NCBI GenBank assembly: GCA_964653025.1
Contig: CAZZBZ010000007.1
Coordinates: forward strand, 4,558 to 68,557
Source of the DNA: JABWAM01 sp964653025
Lineage (GTDB): Bacteria; Verrucomicrobiota; Verrucomicrobiia; JABWAM01
Length of the DNA stretch: 64,000 nt
Direction of reading: 5' to 3'
Made by a program: the position numbers and the translations under genes. Below, piece by piece: positions 7,451-16,121 of this stretch. The notes beneath the pieces are model-generated. The model was not told the origin of the DNA. It did no database searches and was given only the letters and a program-made list of their open reading frames with translations. Each line of letters starts with the position of its first letter. Positions within the stretch are counted from its first letter, which is position 1.

Positions 7451-9886
7451 CTACTTCGCCTTCGCGAACTCGAGGGTGCCGCCCTTTGCCTTCGCGACAA
7501 GGCGGTCGCCCTCTTTGAACCTCCCGTCGAGGAGGTCGAGAGAAAGCTTGTCGAGCACCTCGCGCTGGATCGCGCGCTTGAGCGGGCGCGCGCCGAAGAC
7601 AGGATCGAAGCCCTCCTTCGCCAGCAGGTCGCGCGCCGCAGGCTCGAACTCGAGTTCGAGGTGCTGCGCCACAAGACGCTTCTTCAGCCGCTCGATCTGG
7701 ATATCCACAATCTTCCCGATTTCCGCCTCCAGCAGGGAGCGAAAGACGACGATCTCATCAAGACGGTTGAGGAACTCCGGGCGGAAGTGTTGCCGCAGTT
7801 CCCCGAGGACCCGCTCCTCCATCGCCTTGTACGCGGGACTTTCCGCATCGGAGGCGGCCTTCGCCCCGCCCTGGCCCGTGAAGAACTCCTGGATGATCGG
7901 GCTGCCGATGTTTGAGGTCATCACCACGAGGGTGTTGCGGAAGTCCACGGTCCTCCCCTGCCCGTCCGTGAGGCGGCCGTCGTCGAGAAGCTGGAGCAGC
8001 GCGTTGAAGACCTCGGGGTGCGCCTTCTCGATCTCGTCGAAGAGGACCACCGAGTAGGGGCGCCGCCGCACCGCCTCGGTGAGCTGGCCGCCCTCCTCGT
8101 AGCCGACGTAGCCGGGGGGCGCGCCGATGAGCCGGGCGACCGAATGCTTCTCCCCGTATTCCGACATATCGATGCGCGCCATCGCATTCTCGTCGTCGAA
8201 AAGGAACTCGGCCACGGCGCGGGCCAGCTCGGTCTTTCCCACGCCGGTCGGCCCCATGAAGATGAACGAACCCATCGGGCGGTTGGGTTCCTGNNNNNNN
8301 NNNNNNNNNNNNNNNNNNNNNNNNNNNNNNNNNNNNNNNNNNNNNNNNNNNNNNNNNNNNNNNNNNNNNNNNNNNNNNNNNNNNNNNNNNNNNAGGTCCC
8401 CGCGACGCTTGGCCTGCTCGGCCTCCTCGCGCGCCTTCTCGACCTGCGCCTTGAGGGCTTGGCTCTCGGCAAGCTGCTTCTTCTCGCCCTGCCACTGCGC
8501 CTTGAGCGCCCCCGACTGCTCCCGGAGACGTCCGACCTCAACCTGGATTTTCTTCAGCCGCTCCCGGCTCGCGGCATCGTGCTCCTTCTTAAGCGCCTGC
8601 TCCTCGATCTGGAGCTGCATGAGGCGACGCTCGATCTCGTCGATCTCTGTGGGAACGCTATCGATCTCGATCCGCAGGCGCGAGGCGGCCTCATCCATGA
8701 GGTCCACCGCCTTGTCCGGCAGGAACCGCTCGCTGATGTAGCGGTGGGAAAGCGTTGCCGCCGCGACGAGCGCCGAATCGCTAATCCGCACGCCGTGGTG
8801 GAGTTCGTAGCGCTCCTTGAGACCGCGAAGAATGGCCACCGTGTCCGCAACCGAGGGCTCGTTGACCAAGACCGGCTGGAAGCGCCGCTCGAGCGCGGCG
8901 TCCTTCTCCACGTACTTGCGGTACTCATCGAGCGTGGTGGCCCCGATGCAGCGGAGATCGCCCCGCGCCAACTGGGGCTTCAGGAGGTTCGCGGCATCCA
9001 TAGCCCCCTCCGTCTTGCCGGCCCCGACAAGGGTGTGAAGCTCGTCCACGAAGAGGATGATGCGGCCTTCGGAGGAGGTCACCTCCTTGAGGAAGGCCTT
9101 GAGGCGGTCCTCAAACTCGCCGCGGTACTTCGCGCCGGCGATCATCGAACCGAGGTCCATCGCGACAAGGCGCTTGTCCTTCAACCCCTCCGGCACATCC
9201 CCCGCCACGATGCGGCGCGCGAGGCCCTCCACGATCGCGGTCTTGCCCACGCCCGGCTCCCCGATGAGGACGGGGTTATTTTTCGTGCGGCGCGAAAGCA
9301 CCTGCATCACCCGCCGGATCTCGTTGTCGCGTCCGATTACGGGATCGATCTTCCCCTGGCGCGCGGCGTCGGTGAGGTCGCGGCCGTAGCGTTCGAGCGA
9401 TTGAAACTTTTCTTCCGGGTTCTGGTCCGTCACCTGCTGGTTCCCGCGCAGTTCCTGCAGCGCCTTGAGGAGCGAGACCTTGTTCACCCCCATTCCCTTG
9501 AGCAGCCCGGCGGCATCGGACTTGCCATGCTCGACGATCCCCAGAAGGAGGTGGTCGGTGCTCACATACTGGTCCCGCAGCCGCTCGGCCTCTTTCTGGG
9601 CCTGGAGCAGGACGGCATTGACCTCCGCCGAGAGCACCGTCTGGACGCCGTCGCCGGAGGCTTGCGGCTTGCGATTGAGCGCCGTGTCGAGAAGCGACTG
9701 CAGGCGTTTCACATCCGCGCCCAGCTTCTGGAGGAGGGGACGAACGAGCCCCTCCTCCTGCTTGAGAAGGGCGGCCAGCAGGTGCTCGGGAGTTAGTTCG
9801 GAATGCCCCTGCGCCTCGGCCTCGCGCTGGGCCTCCTGGATCGCCTCCTGTCCCTTGACGGTCAGCTTGTTAAACTGGAATGCCAT
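7451..9886 (-). CDS. clpB: ClpB disaggregase (interrupted by assembly gap)
   Basis: Hsp100 AAA+ disaggregase working with DnaK on aggregated proteins. Visible parts in order: Clp N domain (FQFNKLTVKGQEAIQEAQ), AAA1 with Walker A GEPGVGKT, the coiled-coil middle domain, then 100 Ns, then AAA2 from PNRPMGSF with Walker A GPTGVGKT and the C-terminal small domain. The gap removes the middle-domain exit and AAA2 entry. By comparison with the family about 95 residues are missing there, so the real gap should be nearer 285 bp than 100; the frame continuing in phase is chance. Lies 11 bp after hisA. Confidence 0.95.
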   Translation of the reverse strand: MAFQFNKLTVKGQEAIQEAQREAEAQGHSELTPEHLLAALLKQEEGLVRPLLQKLGADVKRLQSLLDTALNRKPQASGDGVQTVLSAEVNAVLLQAQKEAERLRDQYVSTDHLLLGIVEHGKSDAAGLLKGMGVNKVSLLKALQELRGNQQVTDQNPEEKFQSLERYGRDLTDAARQGKIDPVIGRDNEIRRVMQVLSRRTKNNPVLIGEPGVGKTAIVEGLARRIVAGDVPEGLKDKRLVAMDLGSMIAGAKYRGEFEDRLKAFLKEVTSSEGRIILFVDELHTLVGAGKTEGAMDAANLLKPQLARGDLRCIGATTLDEYRKYVEKDAALERRFQPVLVNEPSVADTVAILRGLKERYELHHGVRISDSALVAAATLSHRYISERFLPDKAVDLMDEAASRLRIEIDSVPTEIDEIERRLMQLQIEEQALKKEHDAASRERLKKIQVEVGRLREQSGALKAQWQGEKKQLAESQALKAQVEKAREEAEQAKRRGDXXXXXXXXXXXXXXXXXXXXXXXXXXXXXXXXXXQEPNRPMGSFIFMGPTGVGKTELARAVAEFLFDDENAMARIDMSEYGEKHSVARLIGAPPGYVGYEEGGQLTEAVRRRPYSVVLFDEIEKAHPEVFNALLQLLDDGRLTDGQGRTVDFRNTLVVMTSNIGSPIIQEFFTGQGGAKAASDAESPAYKAMEERVLGELRQHFRPEFLNRLDEIVVFRSLLEAEIGKIVDIQIERLKKRLVAQHLELEFEPAARDLLAKEGFDPVFGARPLKRAIQREVLDKLSLDLLDGRFKEGDRLVAKAKGGTLEFAKAK
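8294..8393. other. assembly gap (100 N) inside clpB
   Basis: Exactly 100 Ns, the conventional placeholder for a gap of unknown size. It falls between the ClpB middle domain and the second AAA domain. Confidence 0.99.
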
Positions 9887-9897
9887 GGAAAGTTACC

Positions 9898-10614
9898 TCA
9901 TGACTTCCCCGCGACATCCCCCAGGGTGAACTTCTTCTCGTAAAGCGCCTTGCCGACGATCACGCCCTCAAGGTTCGCGTGGCGGAGTCCCTGCAAGGCC
10001 CGAACATCCGCGGCGGAGGAGACCCCGCCAGAGGCGATCACGAACCCGCTCACGGAAACGCAAACGCGCCCGATGCTCGAGAGCGGAGGCCCGCTCAGCA
10101 TCCCGTCGGTCGTCACGTCCGTGAAGACGATCCTCATTGCGCCCATGGCGCTCACCTTGCGTGCGAACTCGAAGGCATCCAGGGTCGTGGTCTGCGTCCA
10201 TCCCTGCACCGCGACCTTGCCCTGGCGGGCATCGATCCCGACGATGATTTGCTCGCCGAAATCGGCCAGCATCCGGTCGAGAAAGGGCTCCGCAAGCGCC
10301 TGGGTGCCGAGGACAACGCGAGAGACCCCGGAGCCAAGCGCCCGCTCGACGGCATCGCGGCTGCGCAGGCCGCCACCAAGCTGAACCTTGCAGCGCACCG
10401 CCGAGCAGATGCGGGAAACCCAGTCCAGGTTCTTCTGGGCGCCGGTGAAGGCGCCATCGAGGTCCACGACGTGGAGGGTCGTGGCCCCCTGCCCCTCCCA
10501 TTGGCGCGCCATCGCCACGGGGTCATCGGAGTAGACGGTACTCTCCTCCGCGCGCCCCTGTCGGAGCCGCACACACTTTCCATCCTTCAGATCAATGGCA
10601 GGAATGACAAACAT
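9898..10614 (-). CDS. hisA: phosphoribosylformimino-AICAR-P isomerase HisA
   Basis: A 238-aa (beta/alpha)8 barrel, normal HisA length. The N-terminal catalytic aspartate (IPAIDLKDGKCVRL), phosphate-binding glycines (LGGGLRS; ASGGVSS) and the second catalytic aspartate (FTDVTTDGML) are all visible. It isomerises ProFAR to PRFAR in histidine synthesis. It appears isolated from other his genes and leads a two-gene unit with clpB. Upstream is a heptad-repeat tract at 10708-10756. Confidence 0.95.
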   Translation of the reverse strand: MFVIPAIDLKDGKCVRLRQGRAEESTVYSDDPVAMARQWEGQGATTLHVVDLDGAFTGAQKNLDWVSRICSAVRCKVQLGGGLRSRDAVERALGSGVSRVVLGTQALAEPFLDRMLADFGEQIIVGIDARQGKVAVQGWTQTTTLDAFEFARKVSAMGAMRIVFTDVTTDGMLSGPPLSSIGRVCVSVSGFVIASGGVSSAADVRALQGLRHANLEGVIVGKALYEKKFTLGDVAGKS

Positions 10615-10707
10615 GGCAGTAAGTTCGGAGAACGAACCCCGAAATTCGAGGCAAATCCGGGGGATGACCTCACCTCAACCAAAAGGCTTCCATTTCAAGT
10701 TCTTGAA

Positions 10708-10756
10708 TGAGCTTTGAACTTCTCGCCTCAAACTTCTAGCTTCCCGCTTCTTGCCG
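10708..10756. repeat. heptad-repeat tract upstream of hisA
   Basis: Seven consecutive 7-nt units with consensus cnngCTT: TGAGCTT, TGAACTT, CTCGCCT, CAAACTT, CTAGCTT, CCCGCTT, CTTGCCG. It lies in the 259-bp divergent spacer between hisA and the alpha/beta hydrolase. The same 7-nt periodicity with other consensus units recurs through the BMC operon. Confidence 0.7.
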
Positions 10757-10873
10757 AAGAACCATTTCGTGAGCTGACGGAGACGGCCCAGATTTACAGT
10801 TCAACGGTTGCCGATTTATCCTCTCCAACCATCGTCCTGTGTCATGGCGTGACTGTCGCGCACGGTGATCCCC

Positions 10874-11644
10874 ATGCCCCTCCCTACCGCCCCCATCCAT
10901 TCGAAGATCGAAGAACGCACCTTCACCGCGAGCCACGACGGTTCCTGGGAAACCTATCTCCTCGCGGAATTTGGAGAGGGCGCGATTCCCCGCGCTGGGG
11001 AACACCTTCTTGTGATCTATCTTCATGGGGCCCTCGCCCACGAGGACCAGGGGATGACCTCGAAAATCTATGACAACTTTTTTGGGCGCCTCGCGGAATG
11101 GCTGGCGCGACGACGCGCCACCTACGTCTGCCCAGAGTACCGGGGCAACTCCTGGATGGGGCCCGCCGCCGAGTCCGACCTTCTTGATGTGCTTCGTATC
11201 GAGAGAGAGCGGATCCGTCCCTCCTGCACACTGCTTCTCGGCGGCTCCATGGGAGGAACGAGCGCCCTCATCTTTGCCTCGCGCAACCCCGGGCAAATCC
11301 ACGCGGTCCTCGCCCTTTGCCCCGCCACGGACCCCGCGGCGATGTTTCCCCGGTTCCCAGAGCATTTCCTCACCAGCTACGGCGGACCGCCCGAGACTCA
11401 TGCCTCCATCTACCGTGAACGGACCTCCCTGCTCCGCGCTGATGCCCTCCCCCCGTCGCGGATATTCCTCGCACACGGGAGCGCCGACGCCGTGATCCCC
11501 GTGACGCACAGCCAACGACTCGCCACGGCCCTTGATGAATGCGGAGGCTGCTTCCGCTACGAGGAGATCCCCGGCGGCGACCACGACGCGCCAACACGGA
11601 TCAACATCGCCTCCGCCATGGACTTCCTCCTCGCGCGAGAATGA
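10874..11644 (+). CDS. alpha/beta hydrolase (esterase-like)
   Basis: About 256 aa with a complete alpha/beta-hydrolase catalytic set: nucleophile elbow GGSMGG (Ser125), acid in HGSADAVIP (Asp205) and His237 in GGDHDAP. The oxyanion region VIYLHGALAHEDQG matches PHB-depolymerase/serine-esterase-like families. There is no signal peptide, so it is probably cytoplasmic. A GTG at 10865 is an alternative start. Substrate cannot be deduced. It faces away from hisA and is 280 bp upstream of hprK; that 280-bp spacer shows no recognisable feature. Confidence 0.75.
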   Translation: MPLPTAPIHSKIEERTFTASHDGSWETYLLAEFGEGAIPRAGEHLLVIYLHGALAHEDQGMTSKIYDNFFGRLAEWLARRRATYVCPEYRGNSWMGPAAESDLLDVLRIERERIRPSCTLLLGGSMGGTSALIFASRNPGQIHAVLALCPATDPAAMFPRFPEHFLTSYGGPPETHASIYRERTSLLRADALPPSRIFLAHGSADAVIPVTHSQRLATALDECGGCFRYEEIPGGDHDAPTRINIASAMDFLLARE

Positions 11645-11924
11645 GCGCGGGGTGGAAAGCTTGCCTATGGCACCAATTGCTAGGCTGACGCCCTCGGGAA
11701 AATCCAACAAGGCTTGAACAGAGAAATGTGCTTTGGCCCATCGAGTTTCATTTCTCGGTCCGCCTGGAACCCACTCCTCGATTTTGATTCCGAGTCGTCC
11801 GATTTCAATCTTCCGCGCAGAGGGGTTTCAAGCCCGATCCCAGGAGGCGGCCAAATCATTTAACCATTCAAGCTCTGCGATTTCTACAGTTGGCAGGCAG
11901 CGCGGGTTCTGGCACCCTGCGGCC

Positions 11925-12866
11925 ATGTCCACGCCTACGGTCACGGTCGAGGATTTTCACACACGCCACGGCGCCACCTTGGAACTCAAACTCCTCGCGG
12001 GCAAGGAGGGGATGGGAAACAAGATCCTCGAGGGTTCCGTCAACCGTCCGGGGCTCGCGCTGGCGGGATTCACCAAGTACTTTGCCGAGAAGCGCGTCCA
12101 GGTGTTTGGTTTCACGGAGAACCACTACCTCCACTCAATTTCCCAGCGCCTCCTGCAGGTGCGGGCGCACCGTTTTTTTAGCAGCGGGGTTCCGTGCGTG
12201 ATCTTCGCGCGCTCGATCAACCCGCCCGACACCTTCCTCGAGGAGGCGGACAAGCTGAAGGTGCCGATTTTCAAGTGCCCGCTTATCACGATGCGCCTGG
12301 TCAACCAGGCCACGATCTTCCTGGAGGTGGACTTCGCCCCCACCTGCACTGAGCACGGGAGCACGGTGGATATTCAAGGGATCGGCGTAATGCTCCGCGG
12401 CAGCAGCGGCATCGGGAAGAGCGAGTGCGTCCTTTCCCTGCTCGAGCGCGGCTACAGCCTCGTCGCCGACGACGTGACGAAGATCCGCCTAATGAACGGC
12501 TGCGACCTGGTCTGCACGGCTCCCGAGATGACGCGCAACCACATGGAGGTGCGCGGGATCGGGATCATCAACGTGATGTCCATGTTTGGCGTGGGAGCAA
12601 TCCGCCTCGACAAGATCCTCAACATCGTGGTCTCACTCCAGGAGTGGGAAAAGGTCACGGACGTGGATCGCCTCGGCCTCGACCGTGAGTTTATTGACAT
12701 CCTTGGGATGAAGGTGCCGCACGTAACCATCCCCGTGCGGCCGGGGCGCGATCTCGCGCGACTGGTCGAGGTGGCTGCCTTTGACCAGAAGCTGAAAAGC
12801 ATGGGCTCAAACGCGGCTCTTGAATTCAACCGCCGTCTCATCCAAAAGATGGCTCCCGCAACATGA
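11925..12866 (+). CDS. hprK: HPr kinase/phosphorylase
   Basis: A 313-aa protein of typical HprK length. The N-terminal half is the regulatory domain; the C-terminal half has Walker A GSSGIGKS (159-166), His144 in EHGSTVDIQG, the ADDVTKI strand and the HprK signature EVRGIGIINVMSMFGVGAI. It phosphorylates and dephosphorylates a serine of HPr in response to metabolite levels. The ATG at 11925 starts the family homology (MSTPTVTVEDF). Its stop overlaps the ptsH start by ATGA, so the two are translationally coupled. No enzyme I or EII genes are in the window. Confidence 0.93.
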   Translation: MSTPTVTVEDFHTRHGATLELKLLAGKEGMGNKILEGSVNRPGLALAGFTKYFAEKRVQVFGFTENHYLHSISQRLLQVRAHRFFSSGVPCVIFARSINPPDTFLEEADKLKVPIFKCPLITMRLVNQATIFLEVDFAPTCTEHGSTVDIQGIGVMLRGSSGIGKSECVLSLLERGYSLVADDVTKIRLMNGCDLVCTAPEMTRNHMEVRGIGIINVMSMFGVGAIRLDKILNIVVSLQEWEKVTDVDRLGLDREFIDILGMKVPHVTIPVRPGRDLARLVEVAAFDQKLKSMGSNAALEFNRRLIQKMAPAT

Positions 12867-13159
12867 GCATCCTCGAATCCAAGAAAGGCCTCGCCGTGGT
12901 GCGCCAACTTGTTGTCGTGAACAAGTTGGGGATCCACGCGCGCCCGGCCGCCATGTTCGTAAAGACCGCTTCACGCTTCCAATCCGAGATCACCGTCGAG
13001 AAGGATGGGGAGCAGGTCAACGGTAAGAGCATCATGGGCCTGATGATGCTGGCCGCCGGGTGTGGCTCGAAGCTCATGGTCTCCGCGACCGGCGCCGACG
13101 CCGAGAAGGCCCTCGATGAGATCGAGCAGCTTTTCGCCTCGCGGTTTAACGAGGACTAA
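12863..13159 (+). CDS. ptsH: HPr phosphocarrier protein
   Basis: A 98-aa HPr with the enzyme I phosphorylation site GIHARPAA (His25) and the HprK target site NGKSIMGLMMLAA (Ser56). The first ten residues (MSILESKKGL) are an extension compared with the common 85-88 aa HPr. Both phospho-acceptors are intact, so regulation through HprK should be possible. In bacteria lacking sugar-transport PTS, HprK/HPr pairs often serve regulation only; whether that applies here cannot be seen. Confidence 0.93.
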   Translation: MSILESKKGLAVVRQLVVVNKLGIHARPAAMFVKTASRFQSEITVEKDGEQVNGKSIMGLMMLAAGCGSKLMVSATGADAEKALDEIEQLFASRFNED

Positions 13160-13166
13160 GGTCCCA

Positions 13167-13475
13167 TCAAGGGACGGAATCCTCGGAAGGGGCATCGGTG
13201 CGGGACGCGAGGCGCACGGCAAGATCCATCATCTCGCTCACACCTTTCAGTTTAAGTTCGTAGAAGGTAAACCTCCCCCGGTTGCGGTAGCGAACCACCT
13301 GAAGGAGGCGGAGCACCGCGAGGTGATGGCAGGTGGTCTCCTGGCACCGCTTTGTGAGGCGGGCAAGCTCACTCACGCTTCGGGACCTCGTTTTGAGAAG
13401 ACGGATGATCGAGAATCGGGTGGGCTCGCCGAGGGTTTCGAGCAGCACAGCCGCTCTGAACTCAATCTCTTTCAT
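13167..13475 (-). CDS. ArsR-type winged-helix regulator
   Basis: A 102-aa winged helix: LGEPTRFSIIRLLKT is the ArsR family N-terminal helix and SVSELARLTKRCQETTCHHL the helix-turn-helix, followed by the wing. Two cysteines in the recognition helix (RCQETTC) are at positions reminiscent of metal or redox sites in some ArsR proteins, but no full classical metal-site motif is evident. The start codon abuts a 32-bp perfect palindrome, probably its own operator. Converges on ptsH. No obvious target gene flanks it except the nuclease gene ending at 13554 on the same strand. Confidence 0.83.
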   Translation of the reverse strand: MKEIEFRAAVLLETLGEPTRFSIIRLLKTRSRSVSELARLTKRCQETTCHHLAVLRLLQVVRYRNRGRFTFYELKLKGVSEMMDLAVRLASRTDAPSEDSVP

Positions 13476-13505
13476 AGATGGATAGATAATTATCTATCCA
13501 TCTAT
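13474..13505. promoter_or_regulatory. 32-bp perfect palindrome at the arsR-type start
   Basis: ATAGATGGATAGATAA at 13474-13489 is followed without spacer by its exact complement at 13490-13505. It covers the first two bases of the ATG and everything just upstream, so there is no room for a Shine-Dalgarno sequence outside the palindrome and none within it. The best reading is an autoregulatory operator for the adjacent ArsR protein, perhaps with a leaderless transcript. Confidence 0.75.
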
Positions 13506-13553
13506 TCTTGAGCAACACCGAACCACACAACGGTTTGACTCAACACGGAGGCT

Positions 13554-14903
13554 TCATCCGATGGGAATGGCTTCGCCGCCGGCAGGGATGAGGATGCGGG
13601 AACCCGGTAGCCGCTGCTGGAGTTCCCGCTGCATCCACTCCAGGGCCGGGGCGTCCCCGTGCACGAGGAGTACCTGCGGGGGCCGAACGCGCTCCACGTA
13701 TTCAACCATGTGCTCTCGGTTGCAGTGGGAGGTGAAGTCGAAGGATTCAACCCGACACTTCACGTCGGAAGTGCCCGCCTCGCGTCCCAGGTCCACACGC
13801 CCGCCCCGACCCGCGGCCTTGATCCGTCCCGCCGGAGATTCGGGATCCACATAGCCGACAAAGAAGATGGCGTGGCGCTCCACCCCTACCATCCTCCGGG
13901 CGAGGACGTGCGAGGGCGTGCCCGGTGTCATCATCCCCGAGGAGACGAGAAAAACCTGCCCTCCGTCGAGGTTCAACGAGGCCGCATGGCGCGGATTCAT
14001 CGTTCCCCACGGGAGGTCGCGCTGCAGGCGGAAGCGGGGGCAGAGACGGGGCAGGCTCTCCGCAAGGTCATCGTAAATCTCGTTGTAGGCCGTGCCCAAC
14101 CCCCCGATGTAGAGGTGTTGCTTCGGCAGGCTCCCCTCCCGCACAAGGTCGTAGAAGAGCTTCATCAACTCCTGCGTCTTCCCAAGGGCAAAGCATGGGA
14201 TGAGCACGCTCCCCCCCGCCTCGTGCACCTCGCGAATCCCGCGGGCAAAACGCTCCGCCTCGCCATCCCAGGAGAAGTCCGGCTGGGAAGGCGTGTTGCC
14301 ACGCGTGCACTCGATGACCATGGCATCCGGCGTGCGGTCCGGAAACTGCGCCGCTCGCGTGATGCGCATCCCGGAAAATTTTACATCGCCCGTGTAAAAG
14401 AGCGACCTCCCTTCCATCTTCACCCAAATCCCCACCGCACCCTGCACATGGCCAGCCTCGTGAAGCGCAACCTCCAACCCCGCCACTTCCACAGACCGAC
14501 CCACGGGAAGGACTCGCACCCGCTCCATGAGGCGGTCCACCTGCCCGTGCGTGAAGAGCGGGTACTCGGGGAGATCCAGTTCCGCCCTCTGGCGAATCAT
14601 CACGCTCGCCGAGTTGTGCAGCGCACGATCGGCAATCGCGGCGGTGCCGTGACTCATGACAACCGCGGACCCCGGACAACGCTCGTCAAGCACGGGGAGA
14701 CTGCCAAGGTGGTCGAGATGCCCGTGCGAGATCATCACCGCATCCGGCGGGCGCCCTCCCAGCAGTTCCAGGCGCGGCAGGCCCCCGATCCCCTCGATCC
14801 TGGGATGGCTGCCGCAATCGAGAAGGAGGCGGCGCCTCTCTCCCTCCACGAGATAGCAGTTGGCGCCGATCTCGTTGCGGCCAGTGAGGTTGGTAAAATG
14901 CAT
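13554..14903 (-). CDS. beta-CASP metallo-beta-lactamase nuclease-like protein
   Basis: A 449-aa protein beginning MHFTNLTGRNEIGANC. The metallo-beta-lactamase metal motif SHGHLDHLG is near residue 60, with further ligands in EAGHVQGAVG and YTGDVKF. A beta-CASP insert (IECTRGNTP, IPCFALGKTQE, VSSGMMTPG) and a C-terminal RMMBL-like segment (FTSHCNREHMVEYV, LLVHGD) complete the layout seen in bacterial homologues of CPSF/RNase J-type enzymes. Likely an RNA-processing hydrolase of the cytoplasm. It starts 14 bp after the lipoprotein gene and is probably cotranscribed with it. Confidence 0.87.
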   Translation of the reverse strand: MHFTNLTGRNEIGANCYLVEGERRRLLLDCGSHPRIEGIGGLPRLELLGGRPPDAVMISHGHLDHLGSLPVLDERCPGSAVVMSHGTAAIADRALHNSASVMIRQRAELDLPEYPLFTHGQVDRLMERVRVLPVGRSVEVAGLEVALHEAGHVQGAVGIWVKMEGRSLFYTGDVKFSGMRITRAAQFPDRTPDAMVIECTRGNTPSQPDFSWDGEAERFARGIREVHEAGGSVLIPCFALGKTQELMKLFYDLVREGSLPKQHLYIGGLGTAYNEIYDDLAESLPRLCPRFRLQRDLPWGTMNPRHAASLNLDGGQVFLVSSGMMTPGTPSHVLARRMVGVERHAIFFVGYVDPESPAGRIKAAGRGGRVDLGREAGTSDVKCRVESFDFTSHCNREHMVEYVERVRPPQVLLVHGDAPALEWMQRELQQRLPGSRILIPAGGEAIPIG

Positions 14904-14917
14904 CGGCGGACGCGGCC

Positions 14918-15598
14918 TCAGTCGAAGATTCCGGAGAGAGGCGTTCCCTCGGGAACGAGAAAAAGGTAGTCGCCGCTTTCCACGGGGGTCTGCCCGCCGG
15001 GCTCCCCGCTCTTCCCCGAACAGTCCAGTGTGCGACGTGCGAGATCGCGCTTCAGGATACGAATTTTCGAGGAGTCCACGCCTGAGGGAACGCCCCCGTC
15101 GAGTTGGATCGCCTCCCAGACCGTGAGCGGCGCTCGGAAGATGCGAGGAAAGACGGTGGCCGGGGGACGATTCGTGCCCGTGGCCACGGGGGAGTTTTCT
15201 TCGGGTTTGTACCTCACGACGCGGTAGGGGGAACTCCAGATCCATGCCTCAACGGTAAGTTCCTCGTTACCGGGCACCCGACGGTACATCTCCCGAATAC
15301 TCTCAAGGAAAGCGCCAAGGGTCAGGCCGTCCGCCGTCACGCGGGCGCCATCCGGGGTGGCCACGTTGCCATCTTTCCCGACCCCCTCAAGCGATCCAAG
15401 GGTGGAGCCGGGGCGCCGCAAGACAATCTTGACCATGTCATCGCGGCGGATGATGCGACCGGGTTCCGTGAGCCCGGGTGCCGAGGCTTGCTGGCGGTCC
15501 GGCTCGAAGAGACTCAAGGGCTCTCTCTGTCCGCCGGCACAGCCCGCAGCGACCAGCGCGGCCAACACGGAAACCGGGAGGAGCTTCTTGCTTTTCAC
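14918..15598 (-). CDS. outer-membrane polysaccharide export-type lipoprotein
   Basis: A 226-aa protein with a lipoprotein signal (KLLPVSVLAALVAAGCAGG, cysteine at 20). The body resembles the Wza-type polysaccharide export domain: DDMVKIVLRRPG near 55, DGNVATPDGARVTADGLT near 80, and a second SLBB-like part (VWEAIQLDGGVPSG ... IRILKRDL ... VESGDYLFLVPE). Such proteins form outer-membrane export channels for exopolysaccharide. No glycosyltransferases are next to it, so the exported polymer is unknown. Confidence 0.7.
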   Translation of the reverse strand: MKSKKLLPVSVLAALVAAGCAGGQREPLSLFEPDRQQASAPGLTEPGRIIRRDDMVKIVLRRPGSTLGSLEGVGKDGNVATPDGARVTADGLTLGAFLESIREMYRRVPGNEELTVEAWIWSSPYRVVRYKPEENSPVATGTNRPPATVFPRIFRAPLTVWEAIQLDGGVPSGVDSSKIRILKRDLARRTLDCSGKSGEPGGQTPVESGDYLFLVPEGTPLSGIFD

Positions 15599-15682
15599 GA
15601 TGCCGGCAAGTATTCGTCTTCCGTCTTGAAGCGTAAATCAAAAAGCACGCCATCGACCCCCCTCCGACGCGAGTCCGGGCGC

Positions 15683-16075
15683 TTGGGGATCGGACGAATC
15701 TGCCGCCATGTCTTTCTTTGCCGGGGTCCCGAATGCTGCTCCATGGGGAAGGGCGACCACATCTGGAACCTGCTCAAGGAACGCCTTCAGAAGTTCGGAT
15801 TGTCGGGGCCGTCCGGCACCGTGTTCCGTACCAAGGCCGACTGCCTGCGCCTCTGCCGCGAGGGACCCATCCTCCTCATCTACCCCGAGGGAACCTGGTA
15901 CTCCCGCGTGGACCGAGCAAAGCTGGATCGCATCATCCGCAGCCACCTGCTCAAGGGCCGCCCCCTCTGGGACGAGGCCTTCGCCGTCAACCCGCTTCCC
16001 ATGCCGGCACTGCGAAACCCCCTCCCCCGCCGCGCCTCCCGTCGCATTCCGAAACTTCCAACCGTGAACCGCTGA
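15683..16075 (+). CDS. thioredoxin-like [2Fe-2S] ferredoxin-like protein
   Basis: About 130 aa. Early CRHVFLCRGPECC and later KADCLRLCREGPILLIYPEG match the four-cysteine layout of thioredoxin-fold [2Fe-2S] ferredoxins (NuoE/Shethna type), with a final helix (DRAKLDRIIRSHLLKG). No ATG precedes the first cysteines; a TTG at 15683 is proposed, with TTG at 15626 as an alternative. The first ATG (15742) would lose half the cluster ligands. Diverges from the export lipoprotein gene. Electron-transfer partner unknown. Confidence 0.68.
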   Translation: MGIGRICRHVFLCRGPECCSMGKGDHIWNLLKERLQKFGLSGPSGTVFRTKADCLRLCREGPILLIYPEGTWYSRVDRAKLDRIIRSHLLKGRPLWDEAFAVNPLPMPALRNPLPRRASRRIPKLPTVNR

Positions 16076-16121
16076 ATCCGCCTCAGGCGGACTGAACCGT
16101 GAACCCGGGCTATTCTTTTCC

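Noticed and set aside
8018..9796. Long open frame antisense to clpB running through the N gap
   Set aside because: A GC-rich mirror frame: it has no recognisable domains, while the minus strand encodes textbook ClpB motifs.
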